Shown here one piece after another: positions 16,516-24,143 of a stretch of 34,339 nucleotides of DNA (its first letter is position 1; each line of letters opens with the position of its first letter). The DNA lies in assembly GCA_946011725.1 (NCBI GenBank), contig CAMGBT010000019.1, forward strand, positions 1 to 34,339. The letters run 5' to 3'. The position numbers were made by a program, and so were the translations under genes. The notes beneath the pieces are model-generated. The model saw only the letters and a program-made list of their open reading frames with translations. It was not told the DNA's origin and did no database searches. This DNA comes from an uncultured Bacteroidales bacterium. Its GTDB lineage: Bacteria; Bacteroidota; Bacteroidia; Bacteroidales; Muribaculaceae.

Positions 16516-17042
16516 TCGTTTTGGTTCATATATTGGATAATCTTCTCTTTGGCAAGATGGTAATTAGTTTTGGCCGCACTGGCTGAGGAGTGGAGCACAT
16601 TTGCAATGTCGTCGTAGCTCAGCTCGTCGTAATAACGGAGGTTGAAAGCAAGCTGCTGCTTGGCAGGCAGACGGAGAATGGCACGTTGCAACCGAGCTTC
16701 GATGGCATCGCCTTGGATTTGCGTATCGGCAGCCACCAATTGCGCTGTGGAGTCTTCCAGCGAGAGTGTGGCCACGTTTGCCCGACGGCCCAGCCACCGC
16801 AGCGCCTCGTTGGTGGCGATGCTAAATAGCCAGGTTTTCAGCGAGCTGTCGCCCGAGAAGCTGCGGAGGAAGCGGAAGGCTCGCACGAACGTTTCCTGCG
16901 TCACATCCTGTGCATCCTCGTGGCCCACGACCATGCGGCGCACATGCCAGTACGCCGGCTCCATATACGTGCGCATCAACAGTCGGAAGCCGCTCTCGGC
17001 ATCCCGCTCAATCGTCTGCAATATGTCCTTATCACTGATCAT
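16512..17042 (-). CDS. ECF-family RNA polymerase sigma-70 factor
   Basis: 176 residues from the ATG at 17042, preceded by AGGAG; an in-frame start at 17069 adds nine residues and lacks such a site. Region 2 is clear: HEDAQDVTQETFVRAFRFL (core polymerase binding and -10 reading) and SSLKTWLFSIATNEALRWL. Region 4 is LPAKQQLAFNLRYYDELSYDDIANVL followed by the SASAAKTNYHLAKEKI helix-turn-helix. Region 1.1 and region 3 are absent, as expected for ECF factors. It should direct transcription of an envelope-stress or similar regulon. It is co-encoded with its probable anti-sigma factor and a Spy-like periplasmic protein. Confidence 0.93.
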   Translation of the reverse strand: MISDKDILQTIERDAESGFRLLMRTYMEPAYWHVRRMVVGHEDAQDVTQETFVRAFRFLRSFSGDSSLKTWLFSIATNEALRWLGRRANVATLSLEDSTAQLVAADTQIQGDAIEARLQRAILRLPAKQQLAFNLRYYDELSYDDIANVLHSSASAAKTNYHLAKEKIIQYMNQND

Positions 17043-17091
17043 ACACTCCTTAGACCCGGCCCCACGCAAAAAGTAAAATTCCCCGGGCAGA

Positions 17092-18354
17092 TTATTTCAA
17101 CAGCGTTTGGTCAATCGATTTATTAAGCAGAAAATCAAACAGCCCGATAATAAGAAATCCATCATCATTATAATAAGGCGCAATCTCATCCCGCATTATG
17201 ATGATTTTTTGGAAGGAGTCGTCGATACGACGCAAGGAGGCTGATTCCTGCTGCATTTTCGCATCGTCGGGGATGTGGAGCGCCGATTGAATGTAGAGTC
17301 GCGAGTAGCCGCGATTGGCCACAAAGTCCACTTCGAGTAGAGAGCGGCGCATGCTTCCATCTTGTTGCTGCTGGCGAATTTCTACACAACCAACATCCAC
17401 TGAATAGCCGCGAATGCGCAGTTCATTGTAGATAACATTCTCCATCAGGTGCGTTTCCTCCACTTGGCGGAAGCCTAAGATTGCGTTGCGCAAGCCCGGA
17501 TCGGTGAAGTAGTATTTGGCTAAGGTGTTGATGTACTTCTTGCCCTTGATATTGTAACGTATCGATTTTTCGATGAGATATGCATCGCAAAGGTACTGAA
17601 GATACTTCGAGATTGTGCGGTTGGTCAGCGCTACTTTCTTTACACTGCGAAACGTGTTCGAAAGCTTGGTTGGGTTGACCGGCGCGCCGATGCTTGAAGC
17701 TAACACGCTGAAAAGTTCGGAGAGTTCGTCGCGGTTCTTGATTTTATTGCGTTCGGCCACATCGGCCAAGAACACGGTCTGAGCTAACTCGGTGAGAAAT
17801 TGTTGCTTGTTGCGGTCGCCTTCAATTGCCAAAATCTGTGGCAAGCTGCCATAGAGGTAAAAATCGCGCCACGCCTCAGTTTTGCTCACGCTGACAGCCG
17901 ATAGATACTCGGCAAACGATAGCGGAAAGATGTGAATATTGAAGCCGCGGCCGCGAAATTCGGTGGCTATATCACTGGACAGAAATTTTGAATTACTTCC
18001 GGTGACGTACACATCGGCGTTTTTGATGTGGAGGAGACTATTGAGCACATCGACAAACTCATCGAGGAGTTGCACCTCGTCCAAAAGGATGTAATACGGG
18101 GCGTTATCGGCGATGCGGCTGTCGATATAAGCGATGATATTGTCGGGATTACGCAGTTTGGCGAATCGGCGGTCATCCAAAGCAATTTCAATGATATGAT
18201 CCGGCGACACGCCGCTTTCAATCAGGTAGTTATGAAACAGTTCGAAGAGCAAAAACGATTTGCCACATCGGCGAATACCGGTGACCACCTTTATCATTTT
18301 ATTACCCATGCCGCTGATGAGCTGCTGAAGGTATGTGTCGCGTTTGATAATCAT
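17092..18354 (-). CDS. AAA ATPase with DUF4143-type C-terminal domain
   Basis: 420 residues from the ATG at 18354; a longer frame to 18402 runs across the promoter and is rejected. The N-terminal AAA_14-type domain has Walker A GIRRCGKS (K32, S33) and Walker B YYILLDEVQLL (D92, E93), then VYVTGSNSKFLSSDIATEFRGR in the sensor region. The C-terminal half (KLSNTFRSVKKVALTNRTISKYLQYL, a winged-helix-like stretch, then YFTDPGLRNAILGF and LLEVDFVANRG) matches DUF4143. These proteins are common, often lineage-expanded and of unknown role. The last segment has a nuclease-like E-x-D-F pattern, not proven catalytic. It stands alone with its own promoter and a tandem repeat directly upstream. Confidence 0.88.
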   Translation of the reverse strand: MIIKRDTYLQQLISGMGNKMIKVVTGIRRCGKSFLLFELFHNYLIESGVSPDHIIEIALDDRRFAKLRNPDNIIAYIDSRIADNAPYYILLDEVQLLDEFVDVLNSLLHIKNADVYVTGSNSKFLSSDIATEFRGRGFNIHIFPLSFAEYLSAVSVSKTEAWRDFYLYGSLPQILAIEGDRNKQQFLTELAQTVFLADVAERNKIKNRDELSELFSVLASSIGAPVNPTKLSNTFRSVKKVALTNRTISKYLQYLCDAYLIEKSIRYNIKGKKYINTLAKYYFTDPGLRNAILGFRQVEETHLMENVIYNELRIRGYSVDVGCVEIRQQQQDGSMRRSLLEVDFVANRGYSRLYIQSALHIPDDAKMQQESASLRRIDDSFQKIIIMRDEIAPYYNDDGFLIIGLFDFLLNKSIDQTLLK

Positions 18355-18371
18355 AGTGCTAATTTTTGACG

Positions 18372-18402
18372 CAAAATTAGCAAAAAAAACTGTGGGGAGC
18401 AA
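18372..18402 (-). promoter_or_regulatory. Promoter of the AAA ATPase gene
   Basis: Read on the minus strand, TTG (18402-18400) is followed after 20 nt by TAATTTTG (18379-18372). The box is 17 nt before the start codon, giving a nearly leaderless message. The tandem repeat at 18404-18501 begins one base upstream of the TTG. Confidence 0.72.
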
Positions 18403-18403
18403 A

Positions 18404-18501
18404 TTTTTAGGCCTAAAAAGTGGTAAGATTACCGGTTTTTAGGCGCAAAATTGGGGCTTTGGGCGTTTTTAGGCCTAAAAAGTGGTAAGTTTACCGGTTT
18501 T
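18404..18501. repeat. Tandem palindromic repeat, operator-like, upstream of the ATPase promoter
   Basis: Two units at 18404-18439 and 18466-18501 agree at 35 of 36 positions. Each contains the perfect 16-bp palindrome TTTTTAGGCCTAAAAA, then a second dyad GGTAA-N2-TTACC; the one mismatch falls in its 2-nt spacer. A partial third start, TTTTTAGGC, lies at 18436-18444. Unit starts are 62 bp apart, close to six helical turns. This looks like a binding site for a dimeric regulator, or a pair of mobile-repeat remnants. Confidence 0.75.
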
Positions 18502-18506
18502 GTGAC

Positions 18507-19538
18507 TTAGCGGCCGGTGGTGGTGAGGATGCGGTAGAGGAGGTCGCGGAAGAGGTCGGTGGGGGCTTGGCGCGAGCCGGCACCCTTGCTCATGGTGTCG
18601 AAGCGGCGGATGGACGAGATGATGTCGATGATTTGGAAGGGGTTGTAGTTCGACATGGCAGTGCGGATGCGACGCAGGGCGAAATCATAGCGCAAGCCGA
18701 GCGCTTCTTTGATGGCGCGGTCGGAGCGGTCGCCGGCATAGTAGGCGCACATCAGGTCGGCAAACAGGCCGAAGAGCACAGCCGAAGTTACCTGCACGGG
18801 GTTGTCCTTAGGGTTGGCGGCGAAGTAGTCGGCGATTTTGAACACCTTCACCACGTCCTTGACGGCGATAGCGTCGACGAGTTCGAAGTTATTGTACTCG
18901 CGGCTGACGCCGATGTGGCGCTCCACGGCTTCGGGGGTGATCATGGCGCGCTGGCCGAGGATTTGCGCCAGCTTGTCGATTTCGTTGTACATGCGGCTGA
19001 GGTCGGCGCCGATGAAGTCCACCAGCATTGCCAGGGCCTTGGGATCCACACTCAGCCCTTTCTGCTTGATCAGCTTCTCAGCCAACGCAGGTATCTGATT
19101 CTCACGCACTTGCGCGGATTCAAACTCCACGCCGCCACATTCTTTCACGGCTTTGGCGAAGGCTTTGGCCTTGACTTGGTCGCCGCGCCCGCACACGGCC
19201 AAGATGGTGGTGGCGGTGGGCTTGGCGGCATAGGCGGCGAGCTTGTCGACCCACGTGCCACGCACGGCCTGCGCCTCCTTCACAATCACCACCTGACGAT
19301 CGATCATCATCGGCAACTGACGGCAGAGGTCGATCACCTGCTCGGGCGTGGACTGCGTGGCAAACACCACGTTGAGGCCGAAGTCGCGGTCGGCCTCGGG
19401 AACAATGTTCTCCAGCTGCTTCACCAATTGGTCGGTGTAGTAGCCTTCTTTGCCGTGGATGAAATAGACGGGTCGATAGTCGCCGTTGGCCAGCGATCGG
19501 CTCAGCGATTCGAAAGTAACTGCCGGTGTGGATGCCAT
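18507..19538 (-). CDS. holA: DNA polymerase III subunit delta (clamp-loader)
   Basis: 343 residues, standard length. The N-terminal part has the delta pattern PVYFIHGKEGYYTDQLVKQLE and a degenerate AAA fold with no Walker A, as expected for this subunit. The middle carries LPALAEKLIKQKGLSVDPKALAMLVDFIGADLSRMYNEIDKL-type helices and the C-terminal part FELVDAIAVKDVVKVFKIADYF, both typical of HolA. Delta opens the beta sliding clamp within the clamp-loader complex. It is divergent from the small nuclease-fold gene at 19611, with 72 bp between the starts. Confidence 0.94.
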   Translation of the reverse strand: MASTPAVTFESLSRSLANGDYRPVYFIHGKEGYYTDQLVKQLENIVPEADRDFGLNVVFATQSTPEQVIDLCRQLPMMIDRQVVIVKEAQAVRGTWVDKLAAYAAKPTATTILAVCGRGDQVKAKAFAKAVKECGGVEFESAQVRENQIPALAEKLIKQKGLSVDPKALAMLVDFIGADLSRMYNEIDKLAQILGQRAMITPEAVERHIGVSREYNNFELVDAIAVKDVVKVFKIADYFAANPKDNPVQVTSAVLFGLFADLMCAYYAGDRSDRAIKEALGLRYDFALRRIRTAMSNYNPFQIIDIISSIRRFDTMSKGAGSRQAPTDLFRDLLYRILTTTGR

Positions 19539-19610
19539 TTTTGCGAAAGTTTTGCGGGTATTTCAAAAATTTTGTGTAAATTTACAGAGAATTTTTGATT
19601 TTTGCAAATA

Positions 19611-20078
19611 ATGTTTGACCAACTTAACTTACCAAACTTCGACATTGAGCTGCGAAAGGCTGAAAATCAGGAGGTTGAGGTGTTTGACCCTTTGCGGCGA
19701 AAATGGGTGGTGCTGACTCCGGAGGAGTGGGTGCGCCAGCATTTCGCCCGGTACCTCACCACTACGCTCGGCGTGCCGCCCACCTTCGTGGCCAACGAAG
19801 TGGGCGTGCGGCTCAACGGGCGCCAACGCCGCTGCGACACGGTCATCTACCGCCGCAACCTCGAGCCCCTGTGCATCGTGGAGTACAAGCGGCCAACGGT
19901 AAGCATCACCGCCGCCGTGTTCGACCAAATCGCGCGCTACAACATGGTGCTCGGCTGCCCGTGGCTGATGGTGAGCAACGGTCTGCGCCATTTTGCCTGC
20001 CGCTTCGACGGCACAAAGTATACTTTCCTGCCGGAATTACCCACTTATGAACAAATGAACTCATTCAATATCAAATAG
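19611..20078 (+). CDS. Small PD-(D/E)xK nuclease-fold protein (HsdR N-terminal-like domain)
   Basis: 155 residues from the ATG at 19611; a TTG at 19602 would add three residues. The core matches the stand-alone 'type I restriction enzyme R protein N-terminal' domain: RQRRCDTVIYRRNLEPLCIV then EYKRP, giving D76, E91 and K93 in the D-x14-ExK form of PD-(D/E)xK nucleases. No helicase or methyltransferase genes are nearby, so this is not a restriction system. In Bacteroidota such genes sit as conserved neighbours of replication and repair genes. Here it is divergent from holA and ends 2 nt before rmuC, suggesting a DNA-metabolism role, by inference. Confidence 0.85.
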   Translation: MFDQLNLPNFDIELRKAENQEVEVFDPLRRKWVVLTPEEWVRQHFARYLTTTLGVPPTFVANEVGVRLNGRQRRCDTVIYRRNLEPLCIVEYKRPTVSITAAVFDQIARYNMVLGCPWLMVSNGLRHFACRFDGTKYTFLPELPTYEQMNSFNIK

Positions 20079-20080
20079 TT

Positions 20081-21343
20081 ATGACCGCAACCCTGATAAT
20101 CGCAATCATATTGGCGGCGACCGTAGCAGTCCTAGCTGTGGTGGCCTCACGGGCATCCCGCCGCTTAGCTGTCGCTCAGCAGCAAGTGGCTGCCGCCGAA
20201 GCCGCGCGCGATACTGAACGTGCTCATTTTCAGCAACGTATGGCCGACCAAGCCGCCGCTTCCGAGACGCTTCTCAAGCAAAAGGAAGCGGACTTCCAAA
20301 AACGTATCGACGACGAGCGCGCGGCCTTAGGCGAACGCTTCCGCGCGTTGGCCTCGGAGATTCTGCAGGCCAACTCCGAGCAACTTAACAAGCTGAGCCG
20401 CAGCACGTTGGAGACGGTACTCTCGCCGATGCGCACTTCGTTGGAATCTTTCACCAAGGATTTCAAGGAATCATACTCGGCCGAAAGCCGCGAACGGCTG
20501 TCGTTGCGCGAAGGCGTGTCGAAACTCATGGTGCTCAACGAACAGGTGAAGGACGAAACCGCCCGCTTGGCCAACGCCCTGCGCGGCGACACCCGCGTGC
20601 AAGGCCACTGGGGTGAGATGGTACTCACTAACATCTTGGAACACAGCGGATTGGAGCAAGGCCGTTGGTTCGTTACGCAGGACTCCACCACCACCGACCA
20701 GGGCCGCGTGTTGCGCCCCGATGCCGTGATCAACTGCCCGCAAGAGCGCAAAATCATCATCGACAGCAAGGTGTCGCTCTCGGCATACCTCGACTGGCTA
20801 AATGCCGAAACCGAAGCCGCACGCGAATCCTGCGCCAAAGCCCACGTAATCTCGGTGCGCAACCACATTAAAGAACTGGCCGACAAGGCTTACCAAGACT
20901 CTATCGGCGTGGTCAAGGGCGACTTCGTGCTGATGTTCCTGCCCCACGAAGGCGCGTACATGCTGGCCATGAGCCACGACCCGCAACTGTGGCAACGCGC
21001 CTACGACTCGCGCGTAATCATCGTGTCGCCCACCCACTTGGTCACCGTGGTGCGCCTGGTTGAGCAGATGTGGCGCCTTGACGACGCCAACGCCAACGCC
21101 CTGCGCATCGCCGACCGCGCCGCCAAGATGATGGACAAGATGGCCGGCGCCCTCACCTCATTAGACAACGTGGGCAAAGCCATCGAAAAGGCCCGCGATG
21201 CCTACGACACCGCCATCGGCCAACTCAACACCGGCCCCGGCAGCGTCCTCCGCCAACTCGAACAGCTGCAACAACTCGGCGTCAAAGCCAAGAAACCGCT
21301 CCCGGCCTCCGCCGCCGCCCGCTTCCCCACCCTTCCCGAATAG
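20081..21343 (+). CDS. rmuC: DNA recombination protein RmuC
   Basis: 420 residues. An N-terminal membrane helix (about 4-24) leads into a coiled coil rich in Gln, Ala and Glu (about 25-115), then the RmuC domain. That domain is marked by TRVQGHWGEMVLTNILEHSGLEQG, RVLRPDAVINCPQERKIIIDSKVSLSAYLDW and VLMFLPHEGAYMLAM. The D-x-I-I-D-S-K pattern is that of a PD-(D/E)xK nuclease core. RmuC limits inverted-repeat-driven rearrangement in E. coli. It follows a small nuclease-fold gene by 2 nt, so two proteins of the same superfamily are made together. Confidence 0.94.
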   Translation: MTATLIIAIILAATVAVLAVVASRASRRLAVAQQQVAAAEAARDTERAHFQQRMADQAAASETLLKQKEADFQKRIDDERAALGERFRALASEILQANSEQLNKLSRSTLETVLSPMRTSLESFTKDFKESYSAESRERLSLREGVSKLMVLNEQVKDETARLANALRGDTRVQGHWGEMVLTNILEHSGLEQGRWFVTQDSTTTDQGRVLRPDAVINCPQERKIIIDSKVSLSAYLDWLNAETEAARESCAKAHVISVRNHIKELADKAYQDSIGVVKGDFVLMFLPHEGAYMLAMSHDPQLWQRAYDSRVIIVSPTHLVTVVRLVEQMWRLDDANANALRIADRAAKMMDKMAGALTSLDNVGKAIEKARDAYDTAIGQLNTGPGSVLRQLEQLQQLGVKAKKPLPASAAARFPTLPE

Positions 21344-21353
21344 CCACCGCCCC

Positions 21354-21384
21354 GCAGCTCGGCTTCCGCCTCGCCACAGAACCC
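21354..21384 (+). repeat. 31-nt dispersed repeat, copy A
   Basis: These 31 nt are the reverse complement of 33924-33954 with a single mismatch. The copy lies 10 nt after the rmuC stop. No coding use is evident here. The other copy sits at the broken 5' side of a DUF1232-like remnant. Confidence 0.8.
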
Positions 21385-21512
21385 AAAGCATACCGCCGGA
21401 CGCGTCCGCGCCGCTCGGGAAGTGCCCGGCGCTGTGGCCGGGCGGGCGGAGCCTTTTTGCACCTGCTCCGAGCTCTTGCTCGGGCGGTAGGTGGGCGGTG
21501 GGGCGGAACGGA
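21385..21512. other. GC-rich hairpin cluster between rmuC and gdhA
   Basis: Two clear stems lie here: GCCCGGC/GCCGGGC around GCTGTG (21424-21443) and CCGAGC/GCTCGG around TCTT (21468-21483). The stretch is about three-quarters G+C and has no convincing gene. It precedes the bidirectional terminator and may be a repeat-type intergenic region. Confidence 0.5.
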
Positions 21513-21542
21513 AAGCGGGGCTGCCGTGAGGCAGCCCCGCTT
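21513..21542. terminator. Bidirectional terminator between convergent rmuC and gdhA
   Basis: Perfect 13-bp stem (21513-21525 with 21530-21542) around the loop GTGA. A-rich on one side and TT on the other, it can serve rmuC on the + strand and gdhA, which ends at 21572, on the - strand. Confidence 0.8.
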
Positions 21543-21571
21543 AGGGGAATGTTGGTTTTGTTAGACTGGAA

Positions 21572-22909
21572 TTAGCAGATGCCTTGTCCCATCATGGCGT
21601 GGGCCACTTTCATGAAGCCGGCGATGTTGGCGCCTTTCATGTAGTTGATGAAGCCGTCGGCTTCGCGGCCGTATTTGAGGCATTGGGTGTGGATGGAAGC
21701 CATGATAGCGTGGAGTTTTTCGTCAACTTCGGCTTCGCTCCATTGGAGGTGCATAGCGTTTTGGCTCATTTCGAGGCCGGAGGTAGCTACGCCGCCTGCG
21801 TTAACGGCTTTGCCGGGAGCGTAGGTGGTGCGGGAGTTGATGAAGGTGTCGATAGCTTCGGGGGTGCAGCCCATGTTGGACACTTCAGCCACCATTTCTA
21901 CGCCGTTAGCCACAAGTGCTTTAGCATCGTCGCCGTTGAGTTCGTTTTGGGTGGCGCAGGGGAGAGCGATTTGCACGGGGCGTTCCCAGGGTTTTTTGCC
22001 GGCGTAGAATTCGGAGCCGGGGAATTTTTCGGCGTAGGGAGCTACGATGTCGTTGCCGGAAGCGCGGAGTTCGAGCATGTAATCGATCTTTTCAGCGTCG
22101 AGGCCGGCGGGATCGTAGATGTAGCCGTCGGGGCCGGAGATGGTCACCACTTTAGCGCCGAGTTCGGTAGCTTTTTTGGCAGCGCCCCAAGCTACGTTGC
22201 CGAAACCGGAGATAGCCACGGTTTTGCCGGCGATGTCTTGGCCTTTTTCTTTGAGCATGCTTTGCACGAAGTAGAGGGCGCCGTAACCGGTAGCTTCGGG
22301 ACGGATGAGAGAGCCGCCGAATTCGAGGCCTTTGCCGGTGAAAGTGCCGGTGTGTTCGTTCACGAGGCGTTTGTACATGCCGAACATGTAGCCCACTTCG
22401 CGGCCGCCTACGCCGATATCGCCGGCGGGAACGTCGCGGTCAGGACCGAGGTTTTTCCACAAGCCGAGCATGAATGCTTGACAGAAGCGCATGATTTCGC
22501 GGTCGCTTTTGCCGCGGGGGGAGAAGTCGCTACCGCCTTTACCGCCGCCCATGGGCAGGGTGGTGAGAGCGTTTTTGAAGGTTTGTTCGAAGCCGAGGAA
22601 TTTGAGGATGGAGAGGTTTACGGAAGCGTGGAAGCGGATACCGCCTTTGTACGGGCCAATGGCGTTGTTGAATTGCACGCGATAGCCGATGTTGTTTTGT
22701 ACTTCGCCTTTGTCGTCGATCCAGGTTACGCGGAAGGTAACGATGCGATCGGGTTCAACCATGCGTTCGATGATTTTGTTGCGTTCGAACTCGGGGTGCT
22801 GGTTGTAGACGTCTTGTACCGACAGGAGTACTTCTTTCACAGCCTGCAGGTATTCTTTTTCACCGGGGTGCTTGGCCTCTAAGTCGGCCATAATTTTGTT
22901 AATATCCAT
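21572..22909 (-). CDS. gdhA: NADP-specific glutamate dehydrogenase
   Basis: 445 residues, the length of hexameric bacterial GDH. The N-terminal substrate domain includes YKGGIRFHASVNLSILKFLG (glutamate-binding Lys) and LPMGGGKGGSDFSPRGKSD (catalytic Lys region). GEIGVGGREVGYMFG-like text appears as GDIGVGGREVGYM. The Rossmann domain has VAISGFGNVAWGAAKKATELG. It makes glutamate from ammonium and 2-oxoglutarate, the main ammonium entry route in many Bacteroidales. It is monocistronic, with its own promoter and a shared terminator downstream. Confidence 0.97.
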   Translation of the reverse strand: MDINKIMADLEAKHPGEKEYLQAVKEVLLSVQDVYNQHPEFERNKIIERMVEPDRIVTFRVTWIDDKGEVQNNIGYRVQFNNAIGPYKGGIRFHASVNLSILKFLGFEQTFKNALTTLPMGGGKGGSDFSPRGKSDREIMRFCQAFMLGLWKNLGPDRDVPAGDIGVGGREVGYMFGMYKRLVNEHTGTFTGKGLEFGGSLIRPEATGYGALYFVQSMLKEKGQDIAGKTVAISGFGNVAWGAAKKATELGAKVVTISGPDGYIYDPAGLDAEKIDYMLELRASGNDIVAPYAEKFPGSEFYAGKKPWERPVQIALPCATQNELNGDDAKALVANGVEMVAEVSNMGCTPEAIDTFINSRTTYAPGKAVNAGGVATSGLEMSQNAMHLQWSEAEVDEKLHAIMASIHTQCLKYGREADGFINYMKGANIAGFMKVAHAMMGQGIC

Positions 22910-22978
22910 TTCGTATGGGTTTTAGGGGTATTTTGGTAGTTTTTATCGTGCTTTTAAGGTTGTTTTCAAAATCTACCG

Positions 22979-23009
22979 CAAATGTAGCTATTAAATTATT
23001 ATGTACCAA
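22979..23009 (-). promoter_or_regulatory. gdhA promoter
   Basis: On the minus strand TTG (23009-23007) precedes TACATTTG (22986-22979) by 20 nt, an exact match to the Bacteroidota consensus. The leader would be about 65 nt, in an AT-rich region. Confidence 0.75.
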
Positions 23010-23071
23010 ACATTTTGGCAACTTTTTTTTATGTTATAAAACGCATTTTTGTAGCAAGGGAAATCACTTGT

Positions 23072-23102
23072 TTGCATATTTCGGCTTTTTTTTGTAAATT
23101 TG
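23072..23102 (+). promoter_or_regulatory. Promoter of the BamE-like lipoprotein and PhnP-like genes
   Basis: TTG at 23072-23074 and TAAATTTG at 23095-23102 are separated by 20 nt. A long T-rich leader of about 110 nt follows, with a small GGCG/CGCC hairpin and T-run near 23134-23154 that could act as an attenuator. Confidence 0.7.
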
Positions 23103-23217
23103 CCACAAATTTCAAACTAAGATACATCGCATTCGGGCGTTTTTCGCCGTTTTTTCAATCAAAAAATTTTTTCAATTTTTTTTCATTTTTCAGAAAATAT
23201 CTACCTCAACGAACAAA

Positions 23218-24141
23218 ATGAAACTACTACAGCTTTGCACCTATATAATATTATGTGTGGCGATAGCAAGTTGCTTCACCGGCGTAGATTCCACCCCGCG
23301 CATCACTTCGTCGGATGTGGCCGCCGCCGGGGCGGTAACCACGGCCGAGATGGAGTTTCTCAGCACGGTGGTGGACCGACCGCCGACCACGTGGGCCGAG
23401 GGCAAGCAATGGCTTGTGAGCGATAACAAAATTTCGCTGATTTTCGCCCAGCCGGCGGTGGGGGCTGACTCGTTGGCGGGGCAGAAGCTCACGCTCACCG
23501 GGCGGCGCGAAGTAACGGACGTGACCGGGCGCCAAACCGTGGAGCTGCTTTTCCGAGCTGACAATGGGGCGGAGCTGTGTTACCCCACCGGCATCGATGC
23601 CGAGAGCTATGCCGAGCGCCGTTCGCTGGAGATACCGTTCACGGTCAACTTGGAGGCTGTGAGCTTGGCCGACTCGCTCCTGCGCGGACGTAAGTGCTTC
23701 ATCACCACGCCATTATGGTACGATACATCGGGGCGCTCCTACCAAGGCCTGCGCCATGTGGAGGTAACCATCGACTCGGTGACGCCGGGCACGGCCAACT
23801 TGCCGCTGCGCGTGGCCTTCAGCCTGCCGCAGCTACCGGGCGAGCACTTTGTGTGGCTCACCTATGGCAATTCGCGCGCCGCCACGCGCAATTTCGACCG
23901 GCTATTCACCTTCACCAACCCGCGCACCAACTACCCGCAAATCACCGACCAACGTTGGGCGCTGATAGTGCGCTCGCAGGTGGAGGTGGGCATGACTCGC
24001 GACGAGTGCCGCTTGGCTTTGGGCGCTCCCGCCGCCATCAACCGCGGTGCCACGCGCGCCGCTCAGCTCGAAGGCTGGTCGTATGATGATGGTATATATT
24101 TGATTTTCGAGGACGGAATCCTCACACGTTATCGCAAGTAA
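23218..24141 (+). CDS. Lipoprotein with a C-terminal BamE/SmpA-like domain
   Basis: 307 residues. The signal sequence (MKLLQLCTYIILCVAIASC) ends in a lipobox with C19. A beta-rich central part (about 30-240) has no motif I recognise. The last 55 residues read VEVGMTRDECRLALGAPAAI, then EGWSYDDGIYLIFEDGILTRY, which matches the SmpA/OmlA (BamE-like) pattern: G-M-T, helix, L-G-x-P, then paired strands. BamE itself is about 110 residues and works in outer-membrane protein assembly; here only the fold resemblance is claimed. It starts an apparent two-gene operon, with the metallo-hydrolase following after 2 nt. Confidence 0.75.
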   Translation: MKLLQLCTYIILCVAIASCFTGVDSTPRITSSDVAAAGAVTTAEMEFLSTVVDRPPTTWAEGKQWLVSDNKISLIFAQPAVGADSLAGQKLTLTGRREVTDVTGRQTVELLFRADNGAELCYPTGIDAESYAERRSLEIPFTVNLEAVSLADSLLRGRKCFITTPLWYDTSGRSYQGLRHVEVTIDSVTPGTANLPLRVAFSLPQLPGEHFVWLTYGNSRAATRNFDRLFTFTNPRTNYPQITDQRWALIVRSQVEVGMTRDECRLALGAPAAINRGATRAAQLEGWSYDDGIYLIFEDGILTRYRK

Positions 24142-24143
24142 TT

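Noticed and set aside
17092..18354. Toxin-antitoxin or transposon-borne ATPase
   Set aside because: No partner gene, terminal repeats or integrase is seen; the upstream tandem repeat fits an operator better than a mobile end.
18567..19598. 343-codon open frame on the + strand opposite holA
   Set aside because: Antisense shadow of holA, with a His/Gly/Val-rich product lacking any motif.
19611..20078. A restriction-modification or defence island
   Set aside because: Only an HsdR N-terminal-like domain is present, with no methyltransferase, specificity or helicase gene; neighbours are holA and rmuC.
21584..22882. 432-codon open frame on the + strand opposite gdhA
   Set aside because: It is the exact shadow of a clear glutamate dehydrogenase gene; its His/Val/Phe-rich, repetitive translation is typical of antisense frames in GC-rich genes.
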